A DNA stretch of 64,000 nt from Phoebastria nigripes (GCA_035582835.1 JAYKAV010002442.1:389396-453395), one strand, 5' to 3'; positions 13,556-26,821 are shown, counted from the first letter of the stretch. Made by a program: numbers and translations. Notes: a model not told the origin generated them from the letters alone.

Positions 13556-16248
13556 ATTATAGAAGTTTTCAGAAATTTGATTGTTAAACTCTGAAACACT
13601 TCAAAATGCTGTAGAGTCTTTTGTTTAATTGCATATGACATAGCCAGATACTGCTGGTTTTAAAAATTAATTGTGAATGTGCATCCACTTATCGTTAGAT
13701 ATATATGAATTTATAGTGAACATTTATTTAAACTTTGCAAAGTTTCATCTCACATTTAAGCATCTGAAACAGATTAATTAATGAAAATGTTGAAAGGCTT
13801 GATCAACAACAAAAGTTCAATTAACTTTGTTAGTTAATTAAAACTAGCATAGTTTTATTAGGGGGTTACAAAAGGATTAGTACTGTTACTTTACACTTGA
13901 GTCTGTGATAACCCCTAAAAGTGCAATTACTGTACATTTCTCTTAAAACATTCTAAACTAATTGAAAATGTGTTAAAACCATTCATGATGGTTTATTATG
14001 TAATTATTAAATTGAATGTTAAATGCTAAAATGTTAAGAATTATCTACTCTTTTGACAATAATTATGCTGTTGATCATAGAGAATCAGCCAGACATGAAG
14101 TGGACATGATGCTTCCTACTATTGTTTTTTATACAGTTATCAGAATAATAACATGCATTATTTTTATCAAGTCTGACTATTTTATATATATTTTTAACTT
14201 CTCCTTATGCTGTGTTTTCAAAGAGTCAGGAATTAGAGATCCCTGGCAGCCATCTTTCTACCACTTTCTAGCTCTGTTTGTGATGGGGTAAAGTCAGAAG
14301 TGTGCAAGTTTTAAAGGAGCACAGAGAGAATTGTGAGATTTCATGATCATGCATCTATTTTCAAGGTACTTTTTTATCCTTATGTCCCAAACAATTGGTA
14401 GAGCAGAATTTTTTGGCTTTCTATTTGCCCTACTAAGAAAGGTGATGTGATCCCACTTATTCCTACATGTGGGAATTTTCTCTTCTGAAAATGAGAATTG
14501 GATTTGTAAGAAGGGAAAATGACTTGCTACATTTTTGAGTAAATGATGTAATTTCAGCAATCCTGACTGCTGTCTTTACTGTGTCTTTAACCAGCAAAAA
14601 TCCCCTGGTGCGGAAAGGATACCAAGGCTGTGCTGCAGGCGGAAGTTGCAATTTTCCACTGAAGTATCATTGCAAAATGAATGGTAGCTGTGGGACTGCA
14701 AAACAAACCCACATCCTCCTTGTAGTTCAACCTCAGCGATCGTGTTCATTTCTCTGTTAACCACTAGTACTGGAGAAGAAAGAAAAGAAAAAGAAATGCA
14801 GACAGCAAGAAGAAAAACTAGGTGTAGAACAGATGATGGGTATCAAAGAATAGGTATTTTACACCCTACCTACCTACATAAGCTGTGGCAGGACATTGGC
14901 CTAAGTACATAACCGAAGGCAGTGAATTGGGGCTTTCAGACTACTTAATATCCTTTATTTTCTAAATGAATTAGTTCCTTAATGTAGTTTGATTAAAATA
15001 GAGAGGATCTTTTGCACAGAGGATGTGATGGTGTGTAGAAGGCATGAACAGAGTTCCAAACAGGGAGAGATTCCTGGAAATTTAGAGCAGCTCAAAAGCA
15101 AAAGAATCAAAAGGATCAAATGAAAGATTTTTTTTCTCTTTTTTTAGAAAAATCTTTTTGCTGTCTCTTGTATATAGAACTATTTTCCATAGTGAAGATT
15201 CTTCCTGCCCCATATGGTTTAAAATATTTTTTTCTTCAATACTATGCCACAGCTCCTCCCTTCACCTAAGTATATGCAATAAATCCTCTAATAGCAATGA
15301 CCAAGATCAGTGTGTGCATTTGGAGACACCTGAAGATTGCACTATCATATCTTGGTTGTTTGAAAAATAGCACCGTGACTAAATTCTGATTTACATGCTT
15401 ACTTGACTAAAACTGTTTCTCTGATGCCTACTTTTCTGCTTATCTGTATTTCATTGAAAAATGGTAATAATTATTGACATTACTTCTTCGTAAGTGCATG
15501 GAGACAGTATCACTGATACATTTGGAAAAGCAAAGAAAATGAATTATTAATTGAAAATATACAAAGGAAGACTTACTCAGTTTTTTTTCCAAAATGCCTA
15601 CACAATTAATAAATGAGACTTTTCAATAAAAATGTAAATGAAATAAACACAAAGAAAATTGAAGAGAGTCATATTGAAGACAGCTGTATTACAGAACATT
15701 AATTTGCTCTGAATGCCAGGAACATTTGTTATAAAGCAGCTGCCTATTTATTAAATATTATCATAGTGTTATCTACCATATTTCTACTTCTCCTGTTTTG
15801 AATTGGTATAAAACATGTTTAAAAGAGGATTTTAAATTTTTTTACAGATTACAAATAAGATGATGAATGAATAAGTAAATGTATTCAAGTCCCCTGAAAG
15901 AAATTTATTTTTGAGGTCATACTTCTAAAGAAAAATCAACAGCAAACCAGAAAACCAAAACATTCTGCTTAAAATGTGAAAACACTTTGACAAATAAAGC
16001 AAGCACTGGAAAAATTACCAATGGCAAACTTCTTTACTAAAAAGGTAGCTCAAATGTCTTAGCATATTCCATCCTGTTTCTTGAATATTTCTGCACCGTT
16101 ATTAGAAAGTATCGTGCATATTGTACTTAAAAACAAGCCAGCAAAGGCACTTCTTAGATCTGGTTTGTACAATCACTTTAATAAAATATTAACTGTACTG
16201 AGTTGCAATGGGAGACATTTACAAATTCATAATCCCTCAGGTATTTTC
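13556..16248. other. 3' flank and probable 3' UTR of RGS21
   Basis: AT-rich, with no supported gene. The part nearest 16248 is downstream of the RGS21 stop codon on the minus strand and probably includes its 3' UTR. A TAATTA-rich stretch at about 13770-14020 has several homeodomain-like cores but no other signal. Confidence 0.5.
15904..15909 (-). promoter_or_regulatory. Candidate RGS21 polyadenylation signal
   Basis: On the minus strand this reads AATAAA, about 340 bp beyond the RGS21 stop. A second AATAAA is at 15747-15752, and an ATTAAA at 16187-16192 lies only about 60 bp past the stop. Which one is used cannot be told from sequence. Confidence 0.4.
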
Positions 16249-16452
16249 TCACAAAAATGGGAGCCATCTCTTCTGATTTCCATTCTGTTGCTTCTTAACT
16301 AGTTCCTTGTACGCTTCTGACCTTAGAAACCTGGGAAAAGAGTCCTTTGCCATGAGACTATAGATTAACCTCTGAGCATCATCAAAGCAGCTGAGGGTGG
16401 GCTCGGAGATATTCTGAGAGATGTGGGTTTTGGTATGGAAGTCAATATTAAT
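16249..16452 (-). CDS. RGS21: RGS21 terminal coding exon
   Basis: The exon runs from the acceptor TTCTTCCTACAG (ending at 16453) to the TGA at 16251-16249 and encodes residues 81-147. It holds the second half of the RGS fold, with [19 protein letters not shown] and [14 protein letters not shown], and ends in RWLPFL. It has no C-terminal extension, as usual for RGS21. Confidence 0.96.
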   Translation of the reverse strand: MNIDFHTKTHISQNISEPTLSCFDDAQRLIYSLMAKDSFPRFLRSEAYKELVKKQQNGNQKRWLPFL

Positions 16453-19400
16453 CTGTAGGAAGAAAGGAGGCATAAAACCAATGTCAGTTTGATTGGAAAG
16501 CTAAGGTCTGTTCATGTACAGGACACAGTCTGCATTTGCATTTCCTCCCGAATACCCTGGCTGATGCAAATAAGCAGGAAGGTCATCCCTTCATTTTCTA
16601 GCATACTGAATTCTTAATTTTATTTGGCTCTTAAAAAGATGGCATCACTGAAAAAAAAATGGAAAAACTTGCTTCTGATTATCTCATCTTTTTGCCAAAC
16701 CAAATCCTATGAAGTAACAATTACCAAAGAGTAAATTAGAGATGAAGGTACTCAGCATCGTTTTAGGTTTTGGCCCTACGTATTTTGTAAGGATTTTTTG
16801 GTTTTAATGATAATAAAATGGATTTCAATCATATGTAAGACATGGGGACATTCAAAGCATGCTCACTATCAAAGGCAAAAACATCAGTGTAGAAGTTTGT
16901 TAGGGAGTAGAATGTGAACAATAATTAATTAGCAATTTGTTCCTTCACAGTAAGCATTTTTAAAATAATGATAAAATTGAATGCTGTGATGGAAATTTTT
17001 GCAAGTTTGCATTTTAATTTTCATCATGTCAAAAATACCTGTACAGAAGAACAAGTACAATCATTAACATTCCAATATACTAGTACCTAAAATACGGAGG
17101 AAATTGTGCTTATTGCATTATGAAAATGGTTAGAGAAAACAAATTATATTGAACATATATCTCCTTAAATCTTAAGGCAGAAATTTCAGAAGGTGAGATA
17201 AACCCATGCCCTCTGTGAATAATGTATTTAAAGTATAAACCATAAGAGGTCTTTTTGCTTCACAGAGTTCCACACAGTGTTTTCTACCTGGTAAATAATT
17301 GACATGAAAATGGAAGTACAGCCACGTTGAATTGTATTTTCTGTCATTCCTGGAAGTTTGGATCTGAACTTTGAACTTGATTCCCATCCTCAGTACCCAA
17401 AGTACACGCAAAAAACTATTTACCTCCTTCGGAGCATCAGCTTGTATGAAGTCAGAATAAATCTTTTGGGCTTTTGAGGCGATCTTAGTGGAGGACTTGG
17501 TGTTCTTGAAGTCCTCGCAGGCCAGCCAGAACTCCACATTCTCCTCACTGAACTCTGACTTCAAAAATGTCCTAAAAGCTGCCAAGCCATCTGGGGAAAA
17601 ACACATGAGATGATGGGTAGAGGAAAACTGAAAGACCAATGCAGATTATATGTACGTATATACACACGTGTGTGTGTGTATATATATATATGCAGTATAT
17701 ATAGTGTAACTTATATGTCTGATATTGTTTTGCCTGTCAGCCAGCAGTTAGTCTTAAGAGGCTGTTGTGTGAGAAATAAATAGAAGATGAAACTACGGTG
17801 ATGATAAGGTGACTAAGAGAATTCCTTCAGAGAGTTCCTAATCAAGGATCGCTCCCAACCCCTGCCTGCTGTGGTTTGGTCTCTGTAGCACTGATACACT
17901 AGTCAAAAGGGGACCCTGGAGATTTTAGTCTTCAAGAGGATTTGTAATGACTAGGAAATTAGGGATTTGAGGCTGACCCCTGGTCTAAGAAGCAAGCAGA
18001 AAATTAAGTCCTATTGTGGTAGTGTGTTCCTCTCAGAGCTGAGGTTAGCCTGCCTAAATAGCGCTTCCATCTCCTTTCAAGTAATGATTAAGACTTGGAT
18101 GAAGAGATGGACTCTTTGTTACTTCTTTGGCATTTTTTTGCGCTTTTAAGAGAAAAAATGAAACAAAGAAATGTTTGTTTGGAAGATATTTTTTTAAAAT
18201 TAATCGAAATCACAAGCACTTAGAAAAGAAAGCTGACAGCACCCAAATTTAGTTGTGTTAGTCAAGTTAATACTATTGAGAAACAGTGTGGAGGCACCCC
18301 AGGGTCCACGCCACAAAGTTACTGCAGGAAAATGGGGCAGGGGCAATTTTAAGTTACATGTGGTTTGGGATTTCAGGTCAGTAGGAATGGGATCTCCTGG
18401 AGAAGTGACTTTGGATATTTTAGAAATAATCATTTTTTGTTTGACTGAAAGTCAATGCATAACACGTGTATTTCTTTGTAACAGGAATACCTAAGAAAAG
18501 GTTTGTGGGTTTTTTTATTTTAAAAAATAGGGAAAACAGAACCATCGCATGGAGAGTTTAACAACCGTTATCTTCATAAAACAAAACTCTTTTGGAGCAC
18601 GTCTGCCTCTTAAATGTCCCTTAAGCATTGGCCAGAAGGTATATTGTGTTTGCAGCTTGGAGAAACATGCCCCCTCTGCCTTTCAGCACAGCAGCTCACA
18701 TGCCTGCAGCAGTAGCGCTGGTGTGGTTCAAAGCACGTGGAGAGTTGAACTGGAGAGCAGTGTGAAAACCTGACAGCAACATTTGTGAACTGGGTTGACA
18801 CGTGTTTTTAAAAAAATATTTTTCATTTACTTCTTACCTTTATTGGCTAGTAGTGTATCCACAGACTCAGACCAGGCCATTGTTTCCCCAGCATTTGACC
18901 TGTGGAAACAACATCTATCCTTGAAAATAGCATTGTGATCTTTTGCCTGTGCAGTCTGTGGTAGCTAGTCTATTATTTGGCTATCTCCTATTATCTAAGA
19001 TTATTTAGTCTTAGATTATTTGGCTATCTCCTTGAGGGAGCAGGGTGAGTCATTCATGTTACCCTATGCACTGAATAACAGAAAGTCAACAAAAAGTGTG
19101 ACGCATTTTTTTGAGAGTGTAGAGAACCATATAGATTCATAAAGTACAGCGTTATTTGACACTGGCAACTTTATTATTCATCCAGGAGATAGTAGTAATG
19201 CTTGCAATTGGTTGAACTATAATAAAAGCATAGGAGGGATATTAATGTTCTAGAGTGCATACTGAATTTCTTCTTGAGTTCAAACGGATTAACCATTAAT
19301 TTATATGACACTTTTTCCTTGAAATGAGTAGATTTATCTAAAACGTTATCATGCTAACAGTGGTAGGATAAATGGGCGTTATTTCAGTTTCTCAGTGGTA

Positions 19401-22400
19401 TAAAAAGTTGAGTAAATTCATAGTTTTGGCTCTTCCTTTGTAACTTGCTGCAGGCTTCCATTAGGAATGAGACACAGAACTAAATGGACCCTTGGTCTTA
19501 CAAAGCCTGGGTGNTCTGAAGATGTTCAAGCTGGTTCAGAAGCAAGGCTTAGTGTGCATGCTAACAGAGGACAGCCGCATGATCTGACAGGCAAAAGGAT
19601 GTCAGATAAGGGAACTGTATGGTAAGTGTGTGGAATATTTTTTTTCTTGTAACTTGGGAAGTATGGTCATATTCAATTTAGTCCATGAGTACATAGATAA
19701 AAGAAACCTGTCTTTTATTCCTGCAAAATTATGTTTCAACTAAAATTAACATTGTATGAGTTTTTAATTTAAACATCCAGCAGAGGAAAAGAACCTCCTT
19801 TATCAGCATTATTGTTACTGCTTGCACTTTTTGTCATGAAACCTTGGAAGAATANGATTTCTTGAAAATGAAACATTTTGTGGAAATGTCAGACACACGT
19901 GTGGAGATGTCAGCATGTGCCTACCTGCTTTCCTGCATGCCAGTTTTTCTATTTGATTTTCTCAGTTTTTTGGCAGTCAGTCAGTTTGCAGCCTCAGGCA
20001 TCTCCAAAGGAACATTAGTCTCATCTACCGTTCGGTAGTAAGCAGGAATAAATCTGTTTGGTCATCGAGCTCATATTTTGTTTTAGAATAAGGAACATAC
20101 TTCTTCAATAAACCTCGGTTGAGTGGTTTGTAACTGAAAGTTTTTTGAAATAGTTTTTTTAAAGGAAAATTTTGGAAAAAAAATTCAAATCTTAACAAAT
20201 GTCTTTGGCCAAAATTTTTGACCTAGAAACTTCAAGTGTTAATTGGTTCTTCTTGTAACCTCTAAAGACAGGTAGTAAAAGATGAAGTATTTCGTTGAGC
20301 TGATATCCTTTTACCTACTCAGAACAGACTCAGTAGAAGGTTTTATCCCAACTTATTTTAAATTTTAGTAAAATTAATACATATTAATTTTTTTTAAAAC
20401 CATAAAAGTTTAAAGGGAATGAAGAATGTTTTACTGGCATTTTGCACTTGTGAAAGATCTTTAAATAATACAAATAGTTCAAAGTGCGAGGCCAGAGCAG
20501 AGTAATTAATTGATTCCCTCCCTCCCCCCCCCATTTTGGATACAGATTTTTTTATAAGGAGACAAGGAGACACGTCAACTCTAGAATACCTGCAAGAATA
20601 CCTGGAGAGGTAGGTAATAATTAAATAGATCGGTATCTCATGTTGCTTTTGTTGAAACTGTTACATTTTATACAAATAGTAGACATGTATTAACCAGACA
20701 AAGAGAGAGGAAACCAACTTTCTAATTATGTATCTTGTATAGGTTATGGTAGGCAGGGGGATTTGAAACTGAATTTACATTCTATGTGAATATAGTAGTC
20801 ACTTGACGTCTTGGCAGCTCTGGAATGATTTGTGCGCATCTTCCCTCTCATTTGGTGGTAAGAAAGGGGTAATTGGAAAATTTGGAAACATTTTGTTTCA
20901 GTGCAAAATCAAAAAAAATTCCAGGATTTTTGATGGAAACAGAAATCTTATTTTCTGACTAGACCCCGTTACCGTTCAAAAAACCTCACAACTTAATTTT
21001 CATGGAGGTTAGTCATTCTGTACTGAAAGGTTTTTCTCAGTTGGTCTTTCTGGTTTCAGACATGCAAACTCATGGGGTGTAATTCTTTTCTACCTCATGC
21101 CTAGGTCTTATATTCACATCCCTTAGGGAGGACAGGAGTTCATCTCCTAAAAGTAGAGCAGGTCATCCTTGGCTCAGCAAAGCATCACAAGCCACAGACA
21201 CTGTCCAAAATACTGAGGGGTGGGAAATTCGGGTGAGTGGAAAACAGGGTGGAAAAGGCTCTGCTAAAACACAGTACCTGCCTGTACATGCTGTGTGCTC
21301 TTTCCTCTAGGCTAGCGTTATAAGAGCATGTATTCTCAAGGCTGACAAGATGCCCATTCATCAGAAGAGCATTTTAAAGTAGCGTTTAAAGTGAAGTTCA
21401 CTATGCTTTTGTCTGTCTGACCACCTGGTGTCTGAAATCACCTATGGAAAGACCTTTATGCTGACTATTGACTTTCTACCACTGTATAAACTAACTTAAA
21501 AAATAGGTATTTTAGGAGCTAAAAGGCTCTGGAGTCTGATAAATGGACCAAACACTTTGTTCTGTATAAAATATTACAGGTTTTCTTAATTTACAGAAAA
21601 ACCCACCCTAGAATTCTGTAAAAAATATTTGATATTCCTAAGGGGACTCTGAGAGCTCAACTGTCAAAATCCTGCACTGAAGTATACCGGTTAGTTTGTA
21701 TTCCATCGACATTTCTCAGCATCACCAGTAATGGAATTTTCTAATTGTAAATTTATAAAGAGATTATATGATAGTGTCACCATATTATGTAGCTGTAGTT
21801 ATAATTATTACAATGGTTTGTGGCATTGACACCTTTAACAAGCAAGCTTTTTTTGTCGCTGTCAGTTGTATCCAGACTGCACAAAATTATATTTAAACAA
21901 AATGAATAAAATTATGCATATTTATACAGATATATGCCACACATACATGAGGGAAACTGGAGTGCAAATATAGTCAGTCTGTGTTGAAAAACACAAATTA
22001 AAACTAAACGTAGCATTATGTAGTACTTTGTGAGACATCATGTGCTGATGGAATTAATCAGCAGAGAATTTGTTTTAGTAACTGTAATAAACTTTTATCA
22101 AATATATAACAAATTTTCAGGTTGTTCAGTAAATATGTACTAGCTTTCTTGTCAAACAAAAATGCAAAATGAAAGACCAGGATGAAACAGACAGAATGAA
22201 CCTAATTCTGCTTCTCTTCCTCATGGGTAACATTTTTTGTTTTAATATTTACTTATCACTCAGAGAATTATCTCACTGACCTCATGGGATTTACTTTAAC
22301 GAGAATGGCACGCAGAATTGACAACAAGGAATCAAAATAATCATATCCACTTCAAAGGGGGAAGGAAAATAAAAGCTGTCCAGATTATTCAAAAGTTGAT

Positions 22401-22464
22401 CATCCCATCCCATAAATTTCCTACGATTAAAATAGCCATAAACAACAACTCACTTCACTGGCAT
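16249..22464 (-). CDS. RGS21: Regulator of G-protein signalling 21 (gene span, 4 coding exons)
   Basis: A small R4-family RGS protein: a GTPase-activating protein that speeds GTP hydrolysis by Gi/Gq alpha subunits at the inner face of the plasma membrane. Coding exons on the minus strand are 22464-22454, 18899-18838, 17590-17424 and 16452-16249. Together they give 444 nt, or 147 residues plus TGA, almost all RGS domain (about residues 13-135). Predicted G-alpha contacts are present: Asn42 in SEENVEF, Asn94 in SQNISEP, Leu113, Asp117 and Arg121 in [10 protein letters not shown]. The C-terminus WLPFL, and AETM-like plus DTLLAN words near the N-terminus, match RGS21 as I recall it from mammals, and separate it from RGS1, 2, 8, 13 and 18. 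Known mammalian RGS21 has 152 residues; the five missing fall at the exon 1/2 junction. All introns are GT-AG and phases agree. Neighbour RGS18 is upstream on the same strand. Confidence 0.93.
17424..17590 (-). CDS. RGS21: RGS21 coding exon 3 (RGS core, N-terminal half)
   Basis: A 167-bp exon with acceptor TTTTCCCCAG before 17590 and donor GTAAAT after 17424. It encodes residues 26-80, including [20 protein letters not shown], the most conserved RGS signature, and ends in IQADAPKE. Open reading continues past the donor to 17172, but that tail is intron. Confidence 0.97.
17647..17703. repeat. Mixed (TG)n/(TA)n microsatellite in RGS21 intron 2
   Basis: Alternating purine-pyrimidine tract: CACACG, TGTGTGTG, then TATATATA. 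Likely length-polymorphic. It lies just upstream of the exon 3 acceptor in gene orientation. Confidence 0.9.
18838..18899 (-). CDS. RGS21: RGS21 coding exon 2
   Basis: A 62-bp exon with acceptor CCACAG before 18899 and donor GTAAGA after 18838. It encodes [20 protein letters not shown] plus the first base of an Asp codon. The Trp-Ser-Glu-Ser word begins the RGS fold (the equivalent of [10 protein letters not shown] in RGS18). The open frames on both strands around 18549-18801 do not match this reading frame and are not genes. Confidence 0.9.
18972..19032. repeat. Local 18-bp direct duplication
   Basis: ATTATTTGGCTATCTCCT at 18972-18989 recurs at 19015-19032. Between the copies lies an inverted repeat, CTAAGA...TCTTAG. 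It is within RGS21 intron 1, about 70 bp from exon 2. Confidence 0.85.
22454..22464 (-). CDS. RGS21: RGS21 coding exon 1 (start codon, 11 coding bases)
   Basis: The minus strand reads ATGCCAGTGAA followed by the strong donor GTGAGT at 22453-22448. It encodes Met-Pro-Val and two bases of a Lys codon completed by the first base of exon 2, giving MPVK then [13 protein letters not shown] is the start of RGS21 as recalled from mammals, the phase fits exactly, and A stands at the -3 position. Reading through the donor would hit TGA as codon 5, so splicing here is required. The 5' UTR and promoter are not resolved. Intron 1 (18900-22453) is AT-rich without a recognised gene. Another MPVK-like start at 20440 was rejected for lack of a phase-matched donor. 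Confidence 0.68.
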
Positions 22465-25400
22465 TTTTTGTTCCACTGTCTGACTGTCACAGGTAGGGTG
22501 GAATTTCTTTTTCTGACTGATCTTCAAGCTGAAGGTAATGTGACAGCAGGAGCAATACAATTAGCATGTGAATAACCACACAGTACCATGCAAATTGACA
22601 AACTGTTTTTAACACTTCCTTTAAAATTATTCTTTTCAGAAACATGGCTTATTTTTTAACAGTGGCCATTCTAACTTAATCTACCAAAAGTAATTTTAAT
22701 TAAAAACAATTTATATGCAAATATCTCTCAAGACATATTTATGTTCTGATGACATCTTAACAGAGAAATCATCTTGTGATTTTTCTCATTGACCATTTGG
22801 CTTACTGACTGTGGAAAAGAAAAAGGAAAATGGGTTCAGTGCACATAACTAGAAAATTCTTCACTATAATTATTTACTCTCATATTGTATCTGTAAAGCT
22901 TATCCATCACCTTATACGTCTTGAAGGTCTAAGGTCCTTGAGCCGTTGTTTCTTTTGTTTATTCATGCAAGACTTATCACAATGGGACCAAAGACTGTTG
23001 GGGTGGCCATCATTTGCACATTGATGCCGTTACAAATAATGGCATCATGCAGTATTTGATGCTTTCAATGCAGTGATTTTTTCTACTCTTACTGATATTT
23101 CATTCTAAGTGCTATCTTCTAGGAGCATCACTCTACCCCAAAAACATTTTCATATAATTTTGTCTCTTGCTCTTGATAATTATTCTTTCCTCCCCAGGTC
23201 TTTTCTTTCTCTGTATGTTCCTTGCTGTCCCTCGCTCTCCAGAACAAGCAGGCTTACTGATTGGCTTCTTGCCTCCCTCCAAATCTTGTCCTGCTGCCTA
23301 ATCCTTTGCTCACCCTACCCAGCTTCCTGGTTCTCAATGTCTCCACTTGACATAAACAAACTTCCAGTGGTTCAGGAACTGGGATCCAGCTGTCCCAACC
23401 TGCAGAATAAGGGATTTTTGTCTTCTCAGTTAAAATATTTTACACTAAGTAGAGCAGGCTCAAGAGTTTAGGTCCCATTTGATTTTCCTATATGGTACAG
23501 TCACATACAAAGCTGCCTTCTGGCTGACTAAGGACAGAGTCTCTCTTATTTTAGCTATTTCTTACCTATCTTCTAAGTTAAGAAAGAAAAACCCAAGCAC
23601 CACAAGCCACATTTTGACCTTAGCAATGCTAAGGGGTTATTCCTTATCCTCACCTTTTGTGGATCTGTAAAAGAAGTTTCAGGTCACACTATTTGAGGAA
23701 CTTCATATGGGACAAAAAATAGTGGATCTGGTCAATAGCACTCCAGAAAGTTGAAATCAGATGGGAACAGACAGAGAGGTGGGTTACTGGGATGATCAGG
23801 AGAATTGAACTGTCTTGCAGGAGAAGAATAAAAGGCTTCCGTTTGTCTGTAAAATGAAAACAAAGAGGAGCTATGATTGCGCTCTGTGAATACGGAGGGG
23901 TAACCCAGAGAGCAAAAGGAATTATTTTAGCTTAATGATCATATTGGCAAAAGAAAAAATGTATATAAACAGCCAGTGAATAAATTTAGGCTGGAAATCA
24001 GAAGGCGGCTTCAGAAAAAATGTTGGTTTTAACAGTCTCCCAGTAGAATTTTCATCCTCTCTACTCCTCTGTACTTCAAAGATAGAGCTTCATATATTTA
24101 TGAAAGAGATTATTTTAAATTGTTGCGTTTGATAATAGGAAACTAGAAATGATGACCCAAGACACCCCTTTCAGTCCTACATAATACTAAAAGAGATTCC
24201 TGGCAGCAAAATATGAATCCTTTCTGCAGTTTCTTACCTTTACATCCACTTGCTTCTGAAGGTTATAACAGAAGGAGAGGAATATGGATTATCATCCTGA
24301 TTCTCGCAGTGCTTCTTATTTTCCTTAATCAGGTATTTTCTCTTATTTCCCCAGAGTATGTACTGTGGACTGTAACACTGTGCCAGACAGGACCAAAAGC
24401 CTTCCACACATTGTGCTAGTAAGACTAACTTCAGCATCTTACAGGTGGAAAGAAAACCTTCAGCATCTGCATTTACATTAAATCCTTTGTGACTGATTCA
24501 GTCCAGGTTTGAGTTTTGGTAAAGGAGGATAAACATAATACAAAATCACAATATTTATTTGCAGAGTTTCTGGCCTGGCAGACTGTAAATAGCTACAACT
24601 TGAATTTTCTAACAATGAGATTGTCTCTTTGTCAATTATTGTTGAAATAGTACTTTTTTTTTCCTCATGTTATGTTTTGTGACTGTTGGTCTACCTTTCT
24701 AACACAGCAAACAGGAGGTTCTTCTGCAAGTATGTACAGGCATTTACATGCATTACTATGTCTTGCTATTTTTAGGAAGGGACTTTGCTTTTAAGTGCCC
24801 TAGGTTCTCACTGAGAAGTGGCCAAGACTTAGGAGCAGTTCAAAATAGGTGTTGAATTTTCAGCCAAGTAACAAAATTCTAGATAAAGGCCCGATGCAAG
24901 TTTCCTCCAGATTCCTTGATGTAATGCCAGTGAAGTCAGTGCAGTTATGAGGACAGAGATGACACCAAATTAAGCAACACATCATCCTTGGATGATTCCA
25001 TTAATTTCTCGATGTTTACCCTGTGTCTAATCCCAACGATTATACTATTCACCCACCTTGGAACAGTGATTATAAATTGACTTATTTTACATTTTTGAAG
25101 AGGTAATATCATTTTTGTTATAGAATAGTCCCATTAACTCCTGTGAGACTATTTATGTGAGAGGGAGGGTTGCATGATCCGTGTCTATTTTTTTTATAAT
25201 CATCTGACAATATACTTTTTAAAAAAAAAAAAAAAGTTTCAAACAGTGCAACAGATGCATTTTTAAAAATTTCTATCTAATTGCCCAATGTCTGAATGAT
25301 ACAGACGTGATCATCTCTTGAAGATTTTCAGTGCTGATGATAGATATTTTTAAGTCAGTCTTAGCAGCCACAGAAGGATGCTAAAACCCATGAGTATTCT

Positions 25401-26525
25401 GACCAGCACGCAGAATAACTAGATGGATGCAATCCGATTGCTCTTGTATTTTATGGGGTACTGATCACAATTCACAAAACCACGAAGAAGCTATGAGGGA
25501 TTTTCACCATTGTGTAACATGCTGTTCACAGCTAAGCACTATGCTTAGTCTACGTAAGCTGATTGTATTTCAGGTACACAGCAGGTAATAGGGTTGTTAT
25601 TATTATCCCAGTACAAATATCACAAGTACACTAACCAAAGTTAGGCACGTTCACCTCTTCCCCTAAAAAGTCGCTGGTAGTATTGTCATATACTTCCTCT
25701 GCTTGGAACTTAATAATTTCTGGAAAGAATCTCTAATATTTTACTGAAATTTCATAAGGAGAAAAAAGTGATCTTAGTATTAAAACAAATGCATCAGCTG
25801 CTTGTGCAAACGTATTAGCTATTCATAATAAACAGTATCAAGCAAACAAAAATAAATATAAATATGTACTAGAGATGGGCTGGAAATTGCACATAGAATT
25901 ATTTCTAAACTTTTTGGAAATCTGGATCCAGCTGACACTGCTGATGTCTGCAGCTTCAGTTCACTAATAACCCAGACTAGACTTGCAGAGTAGCTCAGGC
26001 CCTTATCTGCTCAGCTGATTTCAGTGTATTTTAAAAACTTTATCTGTGAGGCCTCTGGCTTAACATTTCTGTAACTCTGAGGACTGTGCTATGGATTTTT
26101 CTTTTGAGTTCCCTGCCTTTGACAGGCCATAGGAGAGCTAGAACTGTAGGAAAGGGAATGTGGATCTATTGATATATTTGCCAGTATTACTTGCTAAGGA
26201 CTACTGATTTATTAAATACTTAAATCTCCCGAACTTTTAGGCTTACTGCTTGACTTTTTACTGATACTCATCTTTTATTCTTTAGTTATCTTTAGGCATT
26301 AGTTTCACTGAGTTATCTTCCTTTATGAAAAGCTATTGGCTGTTTAGGGGAATAAGGCATGTTATTTTTTGTTCCTCTGACCCACATCTGAGCTAGATAT
26401 TAATCTCAATAGACAGTACAAAACAACTCTTCATGTTCAAACTATTGGTGTGTTAACCTAAGAAATCACCTTCATTTATATACTTTCATTTATATATGTT
26501 CCTAAAAGGGTTGCCTTGTACTCAC

Positions 26526-26821
26526 CCGAGTGCAACGTGAGAAAAGGTCACACTCTCCAATAGCTGTTTTGGTGTGCTGGTGTTTCCCCTGGATCAGGTT
26601 CAATATGTTATTGCCCTTCAGCACTTGGCCTCTGTTAAATCCGTTCCATACCCAGGTTTGCTTGGATAGTATTGTCTTGCATAGCGTAACCTCAGCAGAA
26701 AAAAAGTTAATGTTCTGCTGGTCCAAGCAATTCAAGCAAACAGAGACTTGACTGCGTTTCTTACGTTGGGAGAAGCCAAGATGATCTGAGCACTGCTGGC
26801 ATCCTAGGAACATGGAAACGC
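26526..26821 (-). other. Exon-like open segment, unrecognised
   Basis: An open frame of 108 codons (26828-26502) contains a 296-bp segment bounded by ACAG on the acceptor side (before 26821) and a textbook donor CTCGG|GTGAGT (after 26526) on the minus strand. The peptide has CQQC and CLNC pairs and a GKHQHTK word, but I recognise no family. The polypyrimidine tract before the acceptor is poor. It could be a chance open frame, a lost gene, or an old repeat. Confidence 0.15.

Noticed and set aside
17172..17423. C-terminal extension of the RGS21 exon 3 open frame
   Set aside because: It runs past a good splice donor. The true continuation is the exon at 16249-16452, which restores the RGS fold.
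20370..20440. Alternative MPVK-like start for RGS21 at 20440
   Set aside because: It reads MPVKHSS, but no donor of the needed phase follows. The start at 22464 has a strong donor with the right phase and total length.
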